Source: Nissolia schottii (lineage: Eukaryota > Streptophyta > Magnoliopsida > Fabales > Fabaceae). Taken from it: a stretch of 64,000 nt of DNA. Positions 13,367-25,959 of the stretch are shown in pieces. Position numbers and translations under genes: made by a program. Each line of letters opens with the position of its first letter. Position 1 is the stretch's first letter. The notes beneath the pieces are model-generated. The model saw only the letters and a program-made list of their open reading frames with translations. It made no database searches and was not told the origin of the DNA. Where the stretch lies: assembly GCA_003254905.1 (NCBI GenBank), contig QANU01028603.1, forward strand, positions 1 to 64,000, read 5' to 3'.

Positions 13367-14533
13367 AAAAAATAATTGGATAACAAACAACAATTATTTT
13401 TCTCCTAAAATCTCCTTTATTAGTGTAAAAGGTTAATATCGTACCTACCATCTAATAAATCTCACACCAACGACAATTGATTGACACAGTCTTATTATAT
13501 GTGCGTCTTAATGCTCACTTTCAAAATGTCATTTGGTGGAGATTCTTCTAACTTAACTAGAGGGCTTGAACTAAAACTCAAAAGGGAGAATTTTGGTCGT
13601 GCTAATACTCTTACCAAACTTAAGTAGAATTATCTCCCATTAAGGGTTTTATGTAGTTTTAAAAGAAAAGGGAAAAAAAAGTTCAATAAACATTTTCCTC
13701 TAACTTTATAGGTATGAAAAAATAATTTTATTATCTGAACATATGAAAATGGTGTTTATATATTGTTATCTTTCTTATAATATATCATGAATAAGTTTAT
13801 CAAAATTGAGATATTACATAAAATTAATTGACATTTTTAAATTGTAAAATTGCAAAATTTTAAAATTTGAACTGACATCATAAAGACCTTTATCATGAGT
13901 CAAGAAGCATTTTTCCATGAAAAAGACATGCATAAAATTATGCATACTTTTAAAGAATTCCCTAAATAGTTTCCTAGATAAACCAAACACCTTATACAAA
14001 AAAAAAAAAGAAAAAGAACTGAAGCAGTAAATAGCTTACAGCATTATCAATCAACATCCTTCCCAACCGACCCTTTACCCTCCCAAATTCTCTCTCTCTC
14101 TCTCTCCCTCCCTCCCTCCCTCTCCCCCCTCTCTCTCTATAAAAGCAACAAACATTTCCTGCTCATAATCTTAAAGGTCCTGAATAGTTGTCTTTGAGTT
14201 ATTTTATTTATTTTATTGTTATTCATATAAAGAAAAATCATTGTACCCTGCAAATGAATGTTGAGTTGTTCACTTTCACTCCCCTGAAATCCTTCCCAAA
14301 AGGCAACTACTTTTTCCACTTTTTATAATTTCTTTTTTCCAAATTTCTTAATTCATTTATTTATTAGGGGGTTTCATTTATTTATTCATTTAATTCTCCA
14401 ATGCCTACAATAGGGGATGCTACTACCTTGTAGAGTGGTGGTTTTTGTCTCCATGGTTTATTCCTTCTTTATTATTCTTATTCTTATATAATAACAGTAT
14501 TCAAAAATCTCAAATGGTGGTAGCTCAAGGTCC
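13367..14533. other. Spacer and promoter region upstream of CYP85A
   Basis: No recognisable gene between the retroelement and CYP85A. A pyrimidine-rich microsatellite (CT)n(CCCT)n lies at about 14090-14139, and the rest is AT-rich. This interval should hold the CYP85A promoter. Confidence 0.5.
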
Positions 14534-14542
14534 TATATATAT
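14534..14542 (+). promoter_or_regulatory. Probable TATA box of CYP85A
   Basis: TATATATAT lies about 100 nt upstream of the CYP85A start codon, a normal distance for a short plant 5' UTR. Called from sequence and position only. Confidence 0.5.
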
Positions 14543-14643
14543 GCTTGTGTGTGCACAATTGGTGTGACTCCAACAGAATCTGGCTCTTACCCTCTTCAAG
14601 GATTTGTGAGTTTTTTTTTGGCTTGGAGAGGGAGCAAGTAACA

Positions 14644-17600
14644 ATGGCTATGTTGTTGGCAATTCTTGGTGCTCTGTTTTTTGTGCTCTGTTTTTGCTCT
14701 GTTTTGTTGAAGTGGAATGAGGTGAGGTACAAAAGGGAACGTTTGCCTCCAGGGACAATGGGGTGGCCTGTTTTTGGAGAAACTACTGAGTTTCTTAAGC
14801 AAGGTCCAAACTTTATAAAGAATCAAAGAGCAAGGTAAACTTAAACTACTACTACACAAATGGGACCTTTTTTTTAGTTCATAGTTTAGGTGAATGTGTT
14901 CAAATAGCACTTCCTCTGTTTCATTTTGCATAGAAACAGGGAGTTTTTTATTTTTTTATTTTTTAAGTTCATAGTTTAAGTGAATGTGTTCAAATAGCAC
15001 TTCCTCTGTTTCATTTTTTTTCATAGAAACGGGGGAAATTTTTTTTGCTTTGGGCACATTTTTTTTTTTGCAACTTTTTTTTTTCTTTTTCAATTAGCCT
15101 CTTCCTCTGCCATTTCCCTGATTGAAAAACTGTTTCATCACTATCCCCTGCATGTTTATGTGATTTGTTGTTACATTTTTCAAGCTTTTCTTTAGTTAAG
15201 TTCTTTTGGGTAGGTACTAGGCCTAACATATATCCATTTTCAAGAGGAAAAGTTTATGCGATTTCTAAATCATGTGATGGTTTTTATGTTAGCTTCTTTC
15301 TCTTGGAGATTCCTATACAAATTCATTAAGAATAACATCAATAAAACTCTCTTCAATTGGTTTGAACTTTGATGTCTAAATATACCTAAGGTTGACATTC
15401 ACATCGTGAATGTGTGCACGTAAATGAGATAAACGAAATCTAAACTTTTTCTCAGTGATGTATTCTCAAATTAGTGAAACTTGGTGTGAAGTAATCACTG
15501 TTCATTCCATGTACTTTTTAGGCCTTTACCCCCCCTCCCCCCCAAATATTAAAAAAGAAAAAGATTGTAACTTTATTTTTTTTTCCTCATTTGGGGTCAA
15601 AATGGCAGGTATGGCAGTTTTTTCAAGTCCCACATTTTGGGGTGCCCTACCATTGTGTCCATGGATCCAGAGCTGAACAGATACATTCTGATGAATGAGG
15701 CAAAAGGGCTTGTTCCTGGCTACCCTCAGTCCATGTTGGACATCCTAGGAAAATGCAACATTGCTGCTGTTCATGGCTCCACTCACAAGTACATGAGAGG
15801 TGCACTTCTCTCCATCATCAGCCCCATTCTCATGAGGGATCAGCTTTTGCCAAAGATTGATGAGTTCATGAGATTCCACCTCAGTGATTGGGATAACAAA
15901 GTCATCAACCTTCAAGACAAGACCAAAGAGGTTTGTGTCGTTATGAACCGATAGCGTGTTTGTATTTCAGTTAGGAATTTCTTAAAATCAATTCTAGGGC
16001 GTTTTTTTCACTTTTGAATTAGTCAGAATTGATTCTAGACCAGTCTTACTGGTTTTCCAAAAATTTGTGTGAATATGAACTATCAAAGTTGCTTTTGTTA
16101 AAAATAAGTGAAGATTTTTGTCATCTTTTTTAACTGATATGTTTTGGGAACAGATGGCATTTCTATCATCCTTGAAGCAGATTGCTGGCATGGAATCAAG
16201 CTCAATATCTCATCCATTCATGACTGAGTTCTTTAAGCTAGTTTTGGGAACCCTCTCCTTGCCTATTGACCTTCCCGGCACAAATTATCGCCGTGGATTA
16301 CAGGTATGTTCGTTGGTGCTTGTCAATTTTTCTTAGGTTAATTACACTGACCTCCTTTAGGTTAAGGAAATACATGTCGTGGAATGTAACACTAAACACC
16401 CTTGTAGACATGACCAATTGAGAAACATCGTGTCTAATATCACTAAGTAGAGTAACCTCATGGGATGTTTATGTAATTTGTGCTAATTTCTTTTCATAAA
16501 AACCTAGACCATGTCTTGTGGGAATGAAGATGCATGGTGATGACACTTGTTAAAATTGATCATAGATTCATAGTTATATATACTTGTACATTGTTGCTAC
16601 TACATTTGTTCAAAATTAGACATTGATGTGCAGGCAAGGAAGAGCATTGTTGGCATTCTGAGCAACCTGCTAGAGGAAAGGAGAGCATCCCAAGAAGCAC
16701 ACCAAGACATGCTTGGTCACTTGACGATGGGAAGAGGTGAAAACAGATACAAGCTTAGTGATGAGGAAATCATTGACCTCATCATCACAATCATGTATTC
16801 TGGTTATGAAACTGTTTCAACCACTTCAATGATGGCTGTGAAGTACCTCCATGACCATCCCAAAGTCCTTGAAGAAATGAGAGTGAGTGCAAAAAAATTT
16901 CTCTCTTTTTATTGTTTTCTTCTTATCATTATTATTATGTCCTTAATGTGATGCACTAATTTATTATTATTATTATTATTATTATTATAACAGAAAGAGC
17001 ATTTTGCCATAAGGGAAAGGAAAAAGCCCGAGGATCCAATTGACTGTACTGATCTCAAGTCAATGAGGTTTACTCGCGCGGTAAGAACTAACATTTGATT
17101 ATCATGTATAGAATATAAAATTTGATTGATACAAAATTTTGATGATGTGTGTTATATCTGTGTCTCTTTTAATTTTTGCAGGTGATTTTTGAGACCTCGA
17201 GATTAGCTACAATAGTCAATGGGGTTCTGAGAAAAACAACTCATGACATGGAACTAAATGGTGGGTTTTCTTTGCTTGTATGCCTTTCTAACCTCCCTAC
17301 CTTTTCCTTGTATTTATGTTTATGGGCTCAAGAAGCTGTTATTTTGACTTTTGGGGGCTTCTTTCTGCCACTTTTTACAGCACCAATAATAATATTAATG
17401 ATAATCAAGTGCATTGTGAAAAACAGTAACAAGAAAAGAACAAGAATTGTATCCCTCTTTAGGATAGTGACTATGACTAGACACATGGCATTACCCTATA
17501 CTTTAGATGCTTTGGCCATAATAATCAAAATGAACATTTTAATTGTTTCAAATTAACAGGGTTTATTGAACCATTTTTTTTAAAAAAAATTATGTGTGTT

Positions 17601-18167
17601 GTTTTCAGGTTACTTGATTCCAAAAGGGTGGAGAATATATGTATACACAAGAGAGATAAATTATGACCAATTTCTCTACCAAGATCCATTAACATTCAAT
17701 CCATGGAGATGGCTGGTTGGTAACACAACCTCTTCCTATTTTATTTTTTTTTAATGCATAAAAGGTTAAAGATCCTCTCATATCAATTTTAAATTAAATT
17801 GACGCATAATTAGACTGACACAAGTATTTAAATTAAACCTTATAAAATTTTAAAAAAGTTTAACGTATTTAAAGTATTTGTCTTTGTGATATTTTTAACG
17901 TGATGTGGTAATGTTCAAATCCTGATTCACGTAGAAGGTTTCACATCAGTGTAATTACTAATTAAATTGCAAAAAAATGCAGGGCAACAGTCTAGAGTCA
18001 CAGAGCCACTTCTTGATATTTGGGGGAGGCACTAGGCAATGTCCAGGGAAAGAATTGGGGATAGCAGAAATTTCCACTTTCTTACATTACTTTGTAACTA
18101 GATACAGGTAAATAAAATTTGTTTGTTTATTTATTTATAGTACTAAGTCTGCACATACTGCAAGAAC

Positions 18168-18215
<48 letters not shown>

Positions 18216-18413
18216 CCATTTAACAAAATACTTGTTTGTCTGTATTGTAAAATTGGAATATAATAATTACACATGCAGTGTCTGACATGTGATATTTAAT
18301 TGTATTCTTTCAATTGCAGGTGGGAAGAAGTAGGAGGAGATAAACTAATGAAATTCCCTAGAGTTGAGGCACCAAATGGACTTCACATAAGGGTCTCGTC
18401 TTTTACTAACTAA
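14644..18413 (+). CDS. CYP85A: CYP85A brassinosteroid C-6 oxidase (cytochrome P450), 9 exons
   Basis: Exons: 14644-14834, 15609-15930, 16154-16303, 16634-16882, 16994-17080, 17182-17260, 17609-17715, 17983-18107, 18320-18413. They join in phase to 467 residues, the size of plant CYP85A (about 465), and every intron is GT-AG. An N-terminal membrane anchor (residues 3-22) precedes the proline-rich hinge LPPGTMGWPVFGET. Visible P450 landmarks are the I-helix oxygen-binding SGYET (277-281), ExxR as ETSR (337-340) and the haem loop FGGGTRQCPG with Cys415 as iron ligand. CYP85A enzymes sit on the ER and oxidise C-6 of 6-deoxo-brassinosteroids to castasterone; some members go on to brassinolide. Sequence alone does not settle which. 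The next-best candidate would be another clan-85 P450 (CYP90 or CYP716), but phrases such as MYSGYETVSTTSMMAVKYLH and MDPELNRYILMNEAKGLVPG are CYP85A-specific. The gene looks intact. Confidence 0.95.
14873..15035 (+). repeat. Direct duplication inside CYP85A intron 1
   Basis: About 70 bp, including GTGAATGTGTTCAAATAGCA and CTTCCTCTGTTTCATTTT, occurs twice in direct orientation (about 14873-14943 and 14964-15035) with few differences. It lies wholly within intron 1 and does not touch splice sites. Confidence 0.8.
16962..16989 (+). repeat. (ATT)n microsatellite in CYP85A intron 4
   Basis: About nine ATT/TTA units end only a few bases before the exon 5 acceptor (exon starts 16994), so the usual polypyrimidine tract is replaced by an AT-rich run. 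Confidence 0.85.
18169..18215 (+). repeat. (ATT)n microsatellite in CYP85A intron 8
   Basis: About 15 ATT units in the last intron of CYP85A. It is likely to be length-variable between accessions. Confidence 0.9.
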
Positions 18414-19275
18414 GGCGTTCTTTTTTGTGTAATGTACATTAATGAGATATAGCATATAGTAGGGACTTATGAAATTGATCTAACAAATTAGAGAAATGAA
18501 TGGAATTAGCTTCTTCCTCTTCCCTTTGCTTGTTTCTTTCTTTCTTTCTTTCTTTTTCTCTTCCTTTTTGCACAAATTTCTTTTGTGCTTTTTTGTACCA
18601 TTCAAAGCAGCAAGCAAATATAGGACTTAATTTTAGTTCAATGTGCAGTTGAAGAATATTGTAAATATGGAAAGTGCATTCATACGTGCATATTGCAAAT
18701 GTTATAAATATTAAATCTATAAGGCCTAGCCCATAGATGTATAATAAAGAGGAGAAAGATGATTGACGTAGTTAAAGAATGAACTCATTTCAAAATGACG
18801 CAATTAACTTTTAGTTACTGATCTGAGGATCATTCTAATATGTGATAACTAAGCATTTTTGTAAGCACGTCCTAAGCTTGACGGTATGATCGGCCGAACC
18901 CACCTAAACATTTTAAGAACACAATAAAAAAGAATAGACATTCAAGAGTGCATTCTTCGCTAGATCAAACTAAGAGTTTTTGGTCAAAGCTTAGGCCCTA
19001 GAAAAAGCCTTTCCTTTTTTCTTTTTTTTAAAATCTTTCTAATTATGCTCATTTTCGAGGTCGTCGGTCCCACAGACCGAAAGAGACTTTGGGCTGAGAA
19101 CTCGAGGCCCAATCTTGGTCTAAGCCGGCCTATAAAGTATTAACACCTTGAATAAAGTCTACATGCTTTATAAAAATATAAATGCTTGAAAGCCCTTCCC
19201 TTTATTTTAGTGTCGCAAACAATTTCAATACTTTAAGTCAAGATGACATTGACATGCTTCAATGCTTTTTCTTTT
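18414..19275. other. CYP85A 3' flank and spacer
   Basis: The beginning holds the CYP85A 3' UTR; a (CTTT)n run lies at about 18535-18556. Beyond about 18700 no gene is recognisable. Confidence 0.5.
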
Positions 19276-19699
19276 GAATAAACTCTCAACTTAGTCCTTT
19301 CACAAAATTATTGATAAAAATATTGATCTCGGCAAAGATAAAATGACACATTGGTCCCAGACTAAGATATAAGTTGGACAAATTAGTCCATGATTTCATG
19401 GTAACTATGGCTTTGAGTGTACAGTTTATAGCATTGGTAGAGACCAATGTTTCCATTGATGATATAGTCAAAGACTACATTTTCTTTTGGGTATACAACC
19501 ACGTAATCCGCTATTGTAGGTCCAATGGCTAATCTCTCACTAACTTGTAGGCGCCTCTAAAGGTAAGACAGTTGACTCAAATTTATGGCGACTCTATTCA
19601 AAATCAAAAATCGAACTCTTAACATTTGGTTAAGAGATAATGATCCCCTTCCATTCAACCGCACATCGAGTTTATTAAAGACTAATTTGAGAGTTTACT
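19276..19699. mobile_element. Inverted-repeat element (MITE-like)
   Basis: The left edge AATAAACTCTCAACTTAGTC and the right edge, which reads on the opposite strand AAGTAAACTCTCAAATTAGT, form an imperfect terminal inverted repeat of about 24 bp enclosing about 425 bp. There is no transposase frame. The superfamily is not certain and no target duplication was confirmed. Confidence 0.45.
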
Positions 19700-19901
19700 T
19701 TTTTTTTTCCTTTTTTGAACGAGGACCTCAATAATCAACATGCCTATTCAATGGGCCTTTCTAGCTTAATTTTACTTTTTGGGCCACACGCAATTGGTTT
19801 GACCCATTTGCTCTGACTCCTACTTGTTGGACTTTGAATCTTGGAATTCAACATCAAATTAGTATGCGACCTTTGAAAAAAAACATCAAACTGGCATCAT
19901 T

Positions 19902-20160
19902 CAATTATGAACTAGTTGGTTAATTATCTACCAACCTGCCCACACCATTTGCCTAACCCAATAGATGACTAATATATGCTTCCTCCCCAACTTATCACGC
20001 CCATGTAGATGCAATTCCTCACCTAATGAGCCCAACTGAAGTTGAGCTAACATTGTCAAAAAAAGAATTCATATTTGTGGGCACAGCTCCTCAATTATAT
20101 TCCCATCAAGCTAATGGTGTAGGTAGGCTGGTAGATAATTAACTAACTAGTTCATAATTG
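19902..20160. mobile_element. Foldback MITE with ~38-bp terminal inverted repeats
   Basis: The segment starting CAATTATGAACTAGTTGG at 19902 is repeated in inverted orientation and ends CTAGTTCATAATTG at 20160. About 36 of 38 positions pair. The 259-bp unit is non-coding. Strong arm identity suggests a fairly recent insertion or a conserved family. Confidence 0.65.
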
Positions 20161-22589
20161 CATGTGCTCTGTGGCACTTGGTCAAGTTCAACAATATGGG
20201 TGGGAGCTAGTATTTGTTTTTTCTTCAATTAACTAGGGTTTAGAAGGTTGGGATGGATACTTGCTTGAACCACGGCCACATATTTAGTTTTTGGCTAGGT
20301 TTTATTTTTTAAAAAAATTACGATATATAACTTTCGTTTTATTCGTATGTTTTAGTTCAAAATCGGTTTGCGCAATTTAATTTATTTTGTGTGGATTTTT
20401 GTATATTAGTATTACATAATGGATCCCATTTTTCACTTTATTAATTTAATGATATAATCTTCGGTTTTATCTTCAAATGTGAGGAATTTCACTTTAAAGG
20501 ATTCTACCCATTAAACTCTGACGTGATGTGCAAAATCTGAAAAAAGGTGTTGCTTTTCCCAAAGTTCCAACCGATTTACACTGTGAATACGTAATACAAT
20601 TAAACTCTTTCATAAATAATGTTTTCTAAAACCATTCTTTTATTGTTTGAATTATAAGGCTTCTTCAAACGTACTCATCCTTTTCATGCATGTGACCATT
20701 TTCGCTTTGCTTGAATTGGATGTCCTGTTATTTAGGGTTTACGGTGTCGTAAAAGTTGACAAAGAGGTGAATCTATAAATTTGAGCGAAGAGAAGACCTT
20801 AACCTCAAGAAATGCAAAAGCTGGAAGAAAAAAAATACCCTTGTTGAATAATAATATAGTAAAATAAGAAAAATGCCACTCTAACCCTAATCTAATCACC
20901 TATTTGATACGTACAAGATTAATGGTGATTTATTACTTATAAATAATTTATATATTTTAATCTTTCATAACATAATATGTATTGTTAAAACAAAACGAAT
21001 TCAATAAATAATACTCTCACTCAGAAATGCCTATAATATGCCGTCCCTAATTGCCTATGGAAGAATCAATTAATAATTATCATAATTTGAAACCTATTAA
21101 TCCACTTTAGTTGACGCAAAGGAACATGCAAACGAAAGTGTTCCCAATTACTTACGCTTTCCAATTTTATTTGCCACTATTAACTCGATCCGCATCAAAA
21201 TACTCAAAACCTGAATCCATAAGTTACCTCTCTTCATATAGATAGTGTCATTATATTTTATTTATTTTTTTATTTTTACCTTAAGTATTACGTAAAGCTA
21301 TTTGTCCATTAACAGTGCAACCCTCCTTAGCTACTTCCTGCATTATTAATTACCTAATAATTACCTAAAATATACTAAATAAATTCCTCAACTTTTCTTT
21401 GATTTGTGTTTGAGAGACCTAACAAATCAATCTACCGGTTCTATAAGATATCAAATATCATTTATTAGAGTGAGTATGTTAATTTGTAGATTGATAAATT
21501 AAGTTTTCAAACATTTTTTTTTCTTTCTTTAGAATGACATTGTCACATTTACAATTTTTTAGGTTTATGAAAAATGAGGAAAAATTCTTATATATGGGTT
21601 CTATCTACCATTAATTTTGATTTATAGTGCTTAAAAAAATATATAAAAAATTAAGAAATAAATGGTAGATAAGGCTCCTACAACACCCATGCTAGAATTT
21701 CTCAACTAGATCAATTGAACACACATAAAATTGTGCCACGTGTGTTGAGTGAGCCTTTTATGGCTTGATTTAAGTACTTCACCCCCTCTTCAATCACGAA
21801 GGATAAACGAAGTAAAAGGAGAGGGTTTAGAATAACCGCGTAAGAAAAGGGAAAAAGTATACATATTGCATAATCATTGCAAACAAAATTGAATTGAAAA
21901 GAAAAGGAAAAAAAAGGAAACACAACAAATCGAATTTGAGAGAAATCACTTTCAGAACATGTGTATTAACTACTAATTTGACCAAGTCATCATGCAACGA
22001 TTCTTCATATCATGGAAACTGAAAAAAAAGACACTTTTTTCTTCTTCTTTTTCTGACTATTAAAAAAACAATCATGTTATTTATATACTATAAAATTGAA
22101 AAACATTACAAAACATAAAAACAAGTAATATTAAGCACATTCATGTTTATGTATGCATAAAATAGAGAAATAAACATTACCAAATATATAAATAAATAAT
22201 ATTAAACATACACGTGCCCGTGCACGCATAGATATTCAATAACAATATTTATTTTTCTATTTTATAATATTTATTTATCTGTCTAATATACATAGGGTAA
22301 TATACATAGCTAGGGTGTACAAATAGTATTTTTAATTAAAAAAATATCATACATTAAGTGTTTTCGACTAAGCTTAAGAAAATGACACAATATATGTCTT
22401 TGTTCCAAGAAATTGCATGTGATTGATCTACGCATCCCCTTTTACCAATTTCTACGTTGTTATGTTCGGTTTGAAGTTGAAGCAGTCTCCTCTCTCTTAC
22501 CTCAAACACTCACACACGTCTCTCTCCATCACTCGTGCCGAAAACACCGCACTCGCACGTGCCACACCCCCTCTCCCACATAATCATAC
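20161..22589. other. Intergenic DNA upstream of UAM/RGP
   Basis: AT-rich spacer without a recognisable gene; short antisense frames (for example 21711-21923) are phenylalanine-rich and unsupported. The last few hundred bases become pyrimidine-rich (many CTCTC and ACACAC runs) and probably contain the UAM/RGP promoter and 5' UTR. Confidence 0.5.
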
Positions 22590-22599
22590 CATATATATT
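22590..22599 (+). promoter_or_regulatory. Probable TATA box of UAM/RGP
   Basis: ATATATATTA about 105 nt before the start codon, followed by a pyrimidine-rich leader (CTCCCTCTCTCC). Positional call only. Confidence 0.45.
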
Positions 22600-22701
22600 A
22601 CCACCAAAATCTCCCTCTCTCCCCATCTTTCTGTTCCAATACACACTCTCATATTCATTCTTTTCTTGTGAAAAAACTTGTTCTTGTTCTTGTTGTCTAC
22701 C

Positions 22702-24302
22702 ATGACTGATCCCACACCTTTGTTGAAGGATGAGCTGGACATAGTGATCCCAACGATCCGGAACCTAGACTTCCTAGAGATGTGGAGGCCGTTCTTTCAA
22801 CCTTACCACCTCATCATCGTCCAGGACGGCGACCCTTCCAAGACCATCCACGTCCCGGAAGGGTTCGACTATGAGCTCTATAACCGCAATGACATCAACC
22901 GGATCTTGGGTCCAAAGGCATCTTGTATCTCCTTCAAGGACTCTGCGTGCCGCTGTTTCGGCTACATGGTGTCCAAGAAGAAGTACATCTACACCATTGA
23001 TGATGATTGTTTTGTAAGTACTTCTCCATTCATTAAGAAAAATTGATTTTAATGGTTTTGACTATATTTATGGTAAGATATTGTGGCGTCGTCTGATGTA
23101 TGTAGCTAATCTCTTAGGACAAGGCTTGACTAATGTTGTTTCGTTAGATGATTAGATCTTGATGTGTGTTGTTTACTGAATTTGGTAATGATTTATGAAT
23201 TTGGTTTATTGAATTGGTCTCTTCTAACTTGTATGCCTTTTACATTTTGGATCTTTTGTTACATGTGAGAAATTCATTCTTAGAAAAAAGGTTGTAGGTG
23301 ATAAAGATAACATAAGTGTCCCACAAAGCAAATGGGGGAATCAACGAATGAAATCGAAAAAGAGAAATGTTTTGCTCTCGGATACATTAATTCGATATTG
23401 TGTGTTTTTGATTCTTTTCTCTGTCTCTCTCTCTCTCTCTCGTGGATTAGGTCGCGAATGATCCATCTGGGCACAAGATCAACGCACTTGAGCAGCATAT
23501 AAAGAACCTCCTCTGCCCCTCCACGCCCTTGTTCTTCAACACCCTGTATGAGCCATTCAGAGAAGGTGCAGATTTTGTTAGAGGGTACCCTTTCAGTCTC
23601 CGTGAAGGTGTGCCGACAGCTGTATCTCATGGGCTCTGGCTCAACATCCCTGACTATGATGCCCCTACTCAGCTTGTGAAGCCTCTTGAGAGGAACACTA
23701 GGTACGTGGATGCTGTTATGACGATACCGAAGGGGACTTTGTTTCCCATGTGTGGGATGAACTTGGCATTCGATCGTGATCTTATTGGACCAGCAATGTA
23801 CTTTGGTCTCATGGGTGATGGCCAGCCTATTGGGCGCTATGATGACATGTGGGCTGGATGGTGCTGCAAGGTCCATTATTTTCTCTCTCTCTCTCTTTTG
23901 AAATGAAACATTTTTATTATTATTATTATTAGCTACATGATTATTAATTTAGCGATGATGATGATGTTTCAGGTAATATGTGACCACTTGGGATTGGGAA
24001 TCAAGACAGGACTGCCCTACATCTACCACAGCAAGGCCAGCAACCCATTTGTGAACCTCAGGAAAGAGTACAAAGGCATATTCTGGCAAGAGGACATCAT
24101 CCCATTCTTCCAGGCCATTGCCCTTCCAAAAGAGGCCACCACTGTTCAAAAGTGCTACATTGAGCTCTCAAAGCAAGTGAAGGAAAAACTCTCTAAAGTG
24201 GATCCTTACTTTGACAAGCTGGCTGATGCAATGCTCACTTGGATTCAGGCTTGGGATGAGCTCAACCCTGCTGCTGCATCACTTTCCCATGGCAAACCTT
24301 GA
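22702..24302 (+). CDS. RGP/UAM: UDP-arabinopyranose mutase / reversibly glycosylated polypeptide, 3 exons
   Basis: Exons 22702-23013, 23451-23870 and 23973-24302 join in phase to 353 residues, close to the 357 of Arabidopsis RGP1. The family interconverts UDP-arabinopyranose and UDP-arabinofuranose at the cytosolic face of the Golgi, feeding arabinan, arabinoxylan and glycoprotein synthesis. Seen in the sequence: the N-terminal [20 protein letters not shown] of family GT75, the Asp triplet in YTIDDDCF (Asp100-102, nucleotide-sugar/metal binding), and the conserved stretch around [10 protein letters not shown]. That stretch carries the arginine region reported as the self-glycosylation site in the family. 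The start at 22702 is the first ATG giving the family N terminus. There is no signal peptide, as expected for a cytosolic protein. Both introns are GT-AG, and intron 1 ends after a (CT)n tract. The non-mutase class-2 RGP is less likely because the sequence follows the UAM1-3 group throughout. The gene looks intact. Confidence 0.95.
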
Positions 24303-24615
24303 ATTAAACCAATTTTAAACTTTGAAGTGAAAGACTACTTTATTATAATGTAATTCTATTCTTAAATTCCAAAGTTTCTTTTTGATTTCTTGTTAATTAT
24401 TTGCATCATTGTTAACTGTAATTTTCATAGGGTGAATCTCTGGTTTAAATAATGCAAGTAATTTCTTCACTTGCAAGAATAAAACTATATATGTTTATCC
24501 TTTACAGACTCCGGTAGACCGACGACAACCTTGTGAACTGGGTTGCCATTTTTTATTATGTGCTGTAATTCTATTTGGTAACTTCCTATCATGAGGTTAG
24601 AAACAAATCAAACAA

Positions 24616-25063
24616 TAAAGTACAACTATCTTAGAAAATTAAATATGTCTTATTACATCATAATAACAACATTAAAAAGAAATAAGATAAGAATGAAAAA
24701 TATCATTTACTAACTCCAACTATCATTCACAACCCTCTACTTTAAACATAACTACATTTTAAAATTTGTCCCCGATCCAACCTTGCAGAAAAAAGCCACA
24801 AGAAAAAGCTAATTTGTCTCTTAAACAAAAAATTATTTAAGATAACATATAACTTCCTCTTCTCAATATTACACTCTCTCCAAGCAGCATTCTTATTACA
24901 AGTAAACCTATGATATCAACAAAAATTTATTAGTTCGTGGTCAACAACAACGATGAGCTTACTCACAAAGTCACAATATTAATCATTCTCCATAATTGCA
25001 TTGTTGCATCTGTGAAATAAATCTTACTAATATAAACCTATTTAATTCACATCCAAGTTTATT
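24616..25063. repeat. Diverged third copy of the F-box 3'-flank repeat
   Basis: This segment matches 26700-27150 and 30105-30555 in direct orientation, with shared phrases such as CTTATTACATCATAATAACA, CAACAACGATGAGCTTAC and CATTCTCCATAATTGCA. It is more diverged than those two are from each other. In the other two copies the repeat lies just 3' of an F-box gene; here no F-box frame follows, so it is probably the relic of an older unit. Confidence 0.8.
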
Positions 25064-25860
25064 CGGTAACGGCTAAATTTGTCCTAATTATGTTTTGGAC
25101 CTTCGTTCGTTAAAAAAAGAGGGAAAAGGAAACATTAAAAAAAAGAAAAGAAAAAGAAGCTGCCCTACAACAGAGACGAGCAATGACCATGGGAAGCAAC
25201 AAGGAGCAGCGGCCACCCTGATTGTACAAGCGAAGCAGCATTCGCGCAGGTAGTGGTTTCAGGTGTATTTGGTGGTGGTTTTGGTTTGTGCAGGGGTAGC
25301 AACTATGGCGGATGAGATTGATGAGTGTGATCCATGAAGCTTTAGGTTTGGTGCAGATGGTTAGTTGCGAGATGATGATTTCGAGAGTGCAGGCGGTGTG
25401 GTGGCAGAGCTTGATGGTGGATTCCGATTTTGTTGATGGTTGTCGTGGCAAGTTTCCGTGTTCGCGGTTGAGGACGTCAATGGCGATGTCGGGAAGAAGG
25501 TCGTGGTTTGAGTTAAGGTGGTGGAGGCTTAGTGATGGTGAGGGATAAGGTGTTTCCATGATGATGTAATTGGAGTTTGTTTGTGTTTGATGATAGTCGT
25601 GGTGGGGATTGGTCGGGGATTCCTTGTTTATGGATGGTGGTGGTGAGATTGATGAGGGTGATGATGGTTTTGTAATGGTAAAGGTTGCTTCAATGGGTTG
25701 TGGTCGTGTGTTTGGTGATCTGAGTTGTTATGATGGTGACTTGTTTGATGATGGTGGAGCTAGTGATGACGCTAGTGTTGAGGTGATACTATTACTCTTC
25801 TAATTAGGAAAAAAAGTATAAACAACAACTACTAAAGTATATAAACACTTAAAAGGTTTG
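25064..25860. other. GT/GA-rich spacer with chance open frames
   Basis: One strand is rich in GATGGTGG-type words, which keeps frames open on both strands (for example 25110-25559 minus and 25609-25803 plus). No domain, start context or splice pattern supports a gene. I do not recognise the origin of this G-rich segment. Confidence 0.45.
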
Positions 25861-25959
25861 TGATCTAACTAATGTGGGACAAGAGCTTTTGAAATAAAAA
25901 GAGTTGAGAAGGGAGTTGGGCTCGCGCGCATGAGTCTAAACCAGTTGGGCTCTTCAAAG

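Noticed and set aside
22678-22701. Eight-codon N-terminal extension of UAM/RGP from a TTG
   Set aside because: A TTG start is not expected in a plant nuclear gene, and family members begin at the ATG at 22702.
23280-23876. Long antisense frame (198 codons) across UAM/RGP exon 2
   Set aside because: It is the mirror of the conserved exon and of a CT microsatellite (Arg-Glu run); the plus strand carries the real family protein.
25110-25803. Overlapping frames on both strands in the GT/GA-rich segment
   Set aside because: Openness follows from skewed base composition; no domain, no splice pattern and no conserved start.
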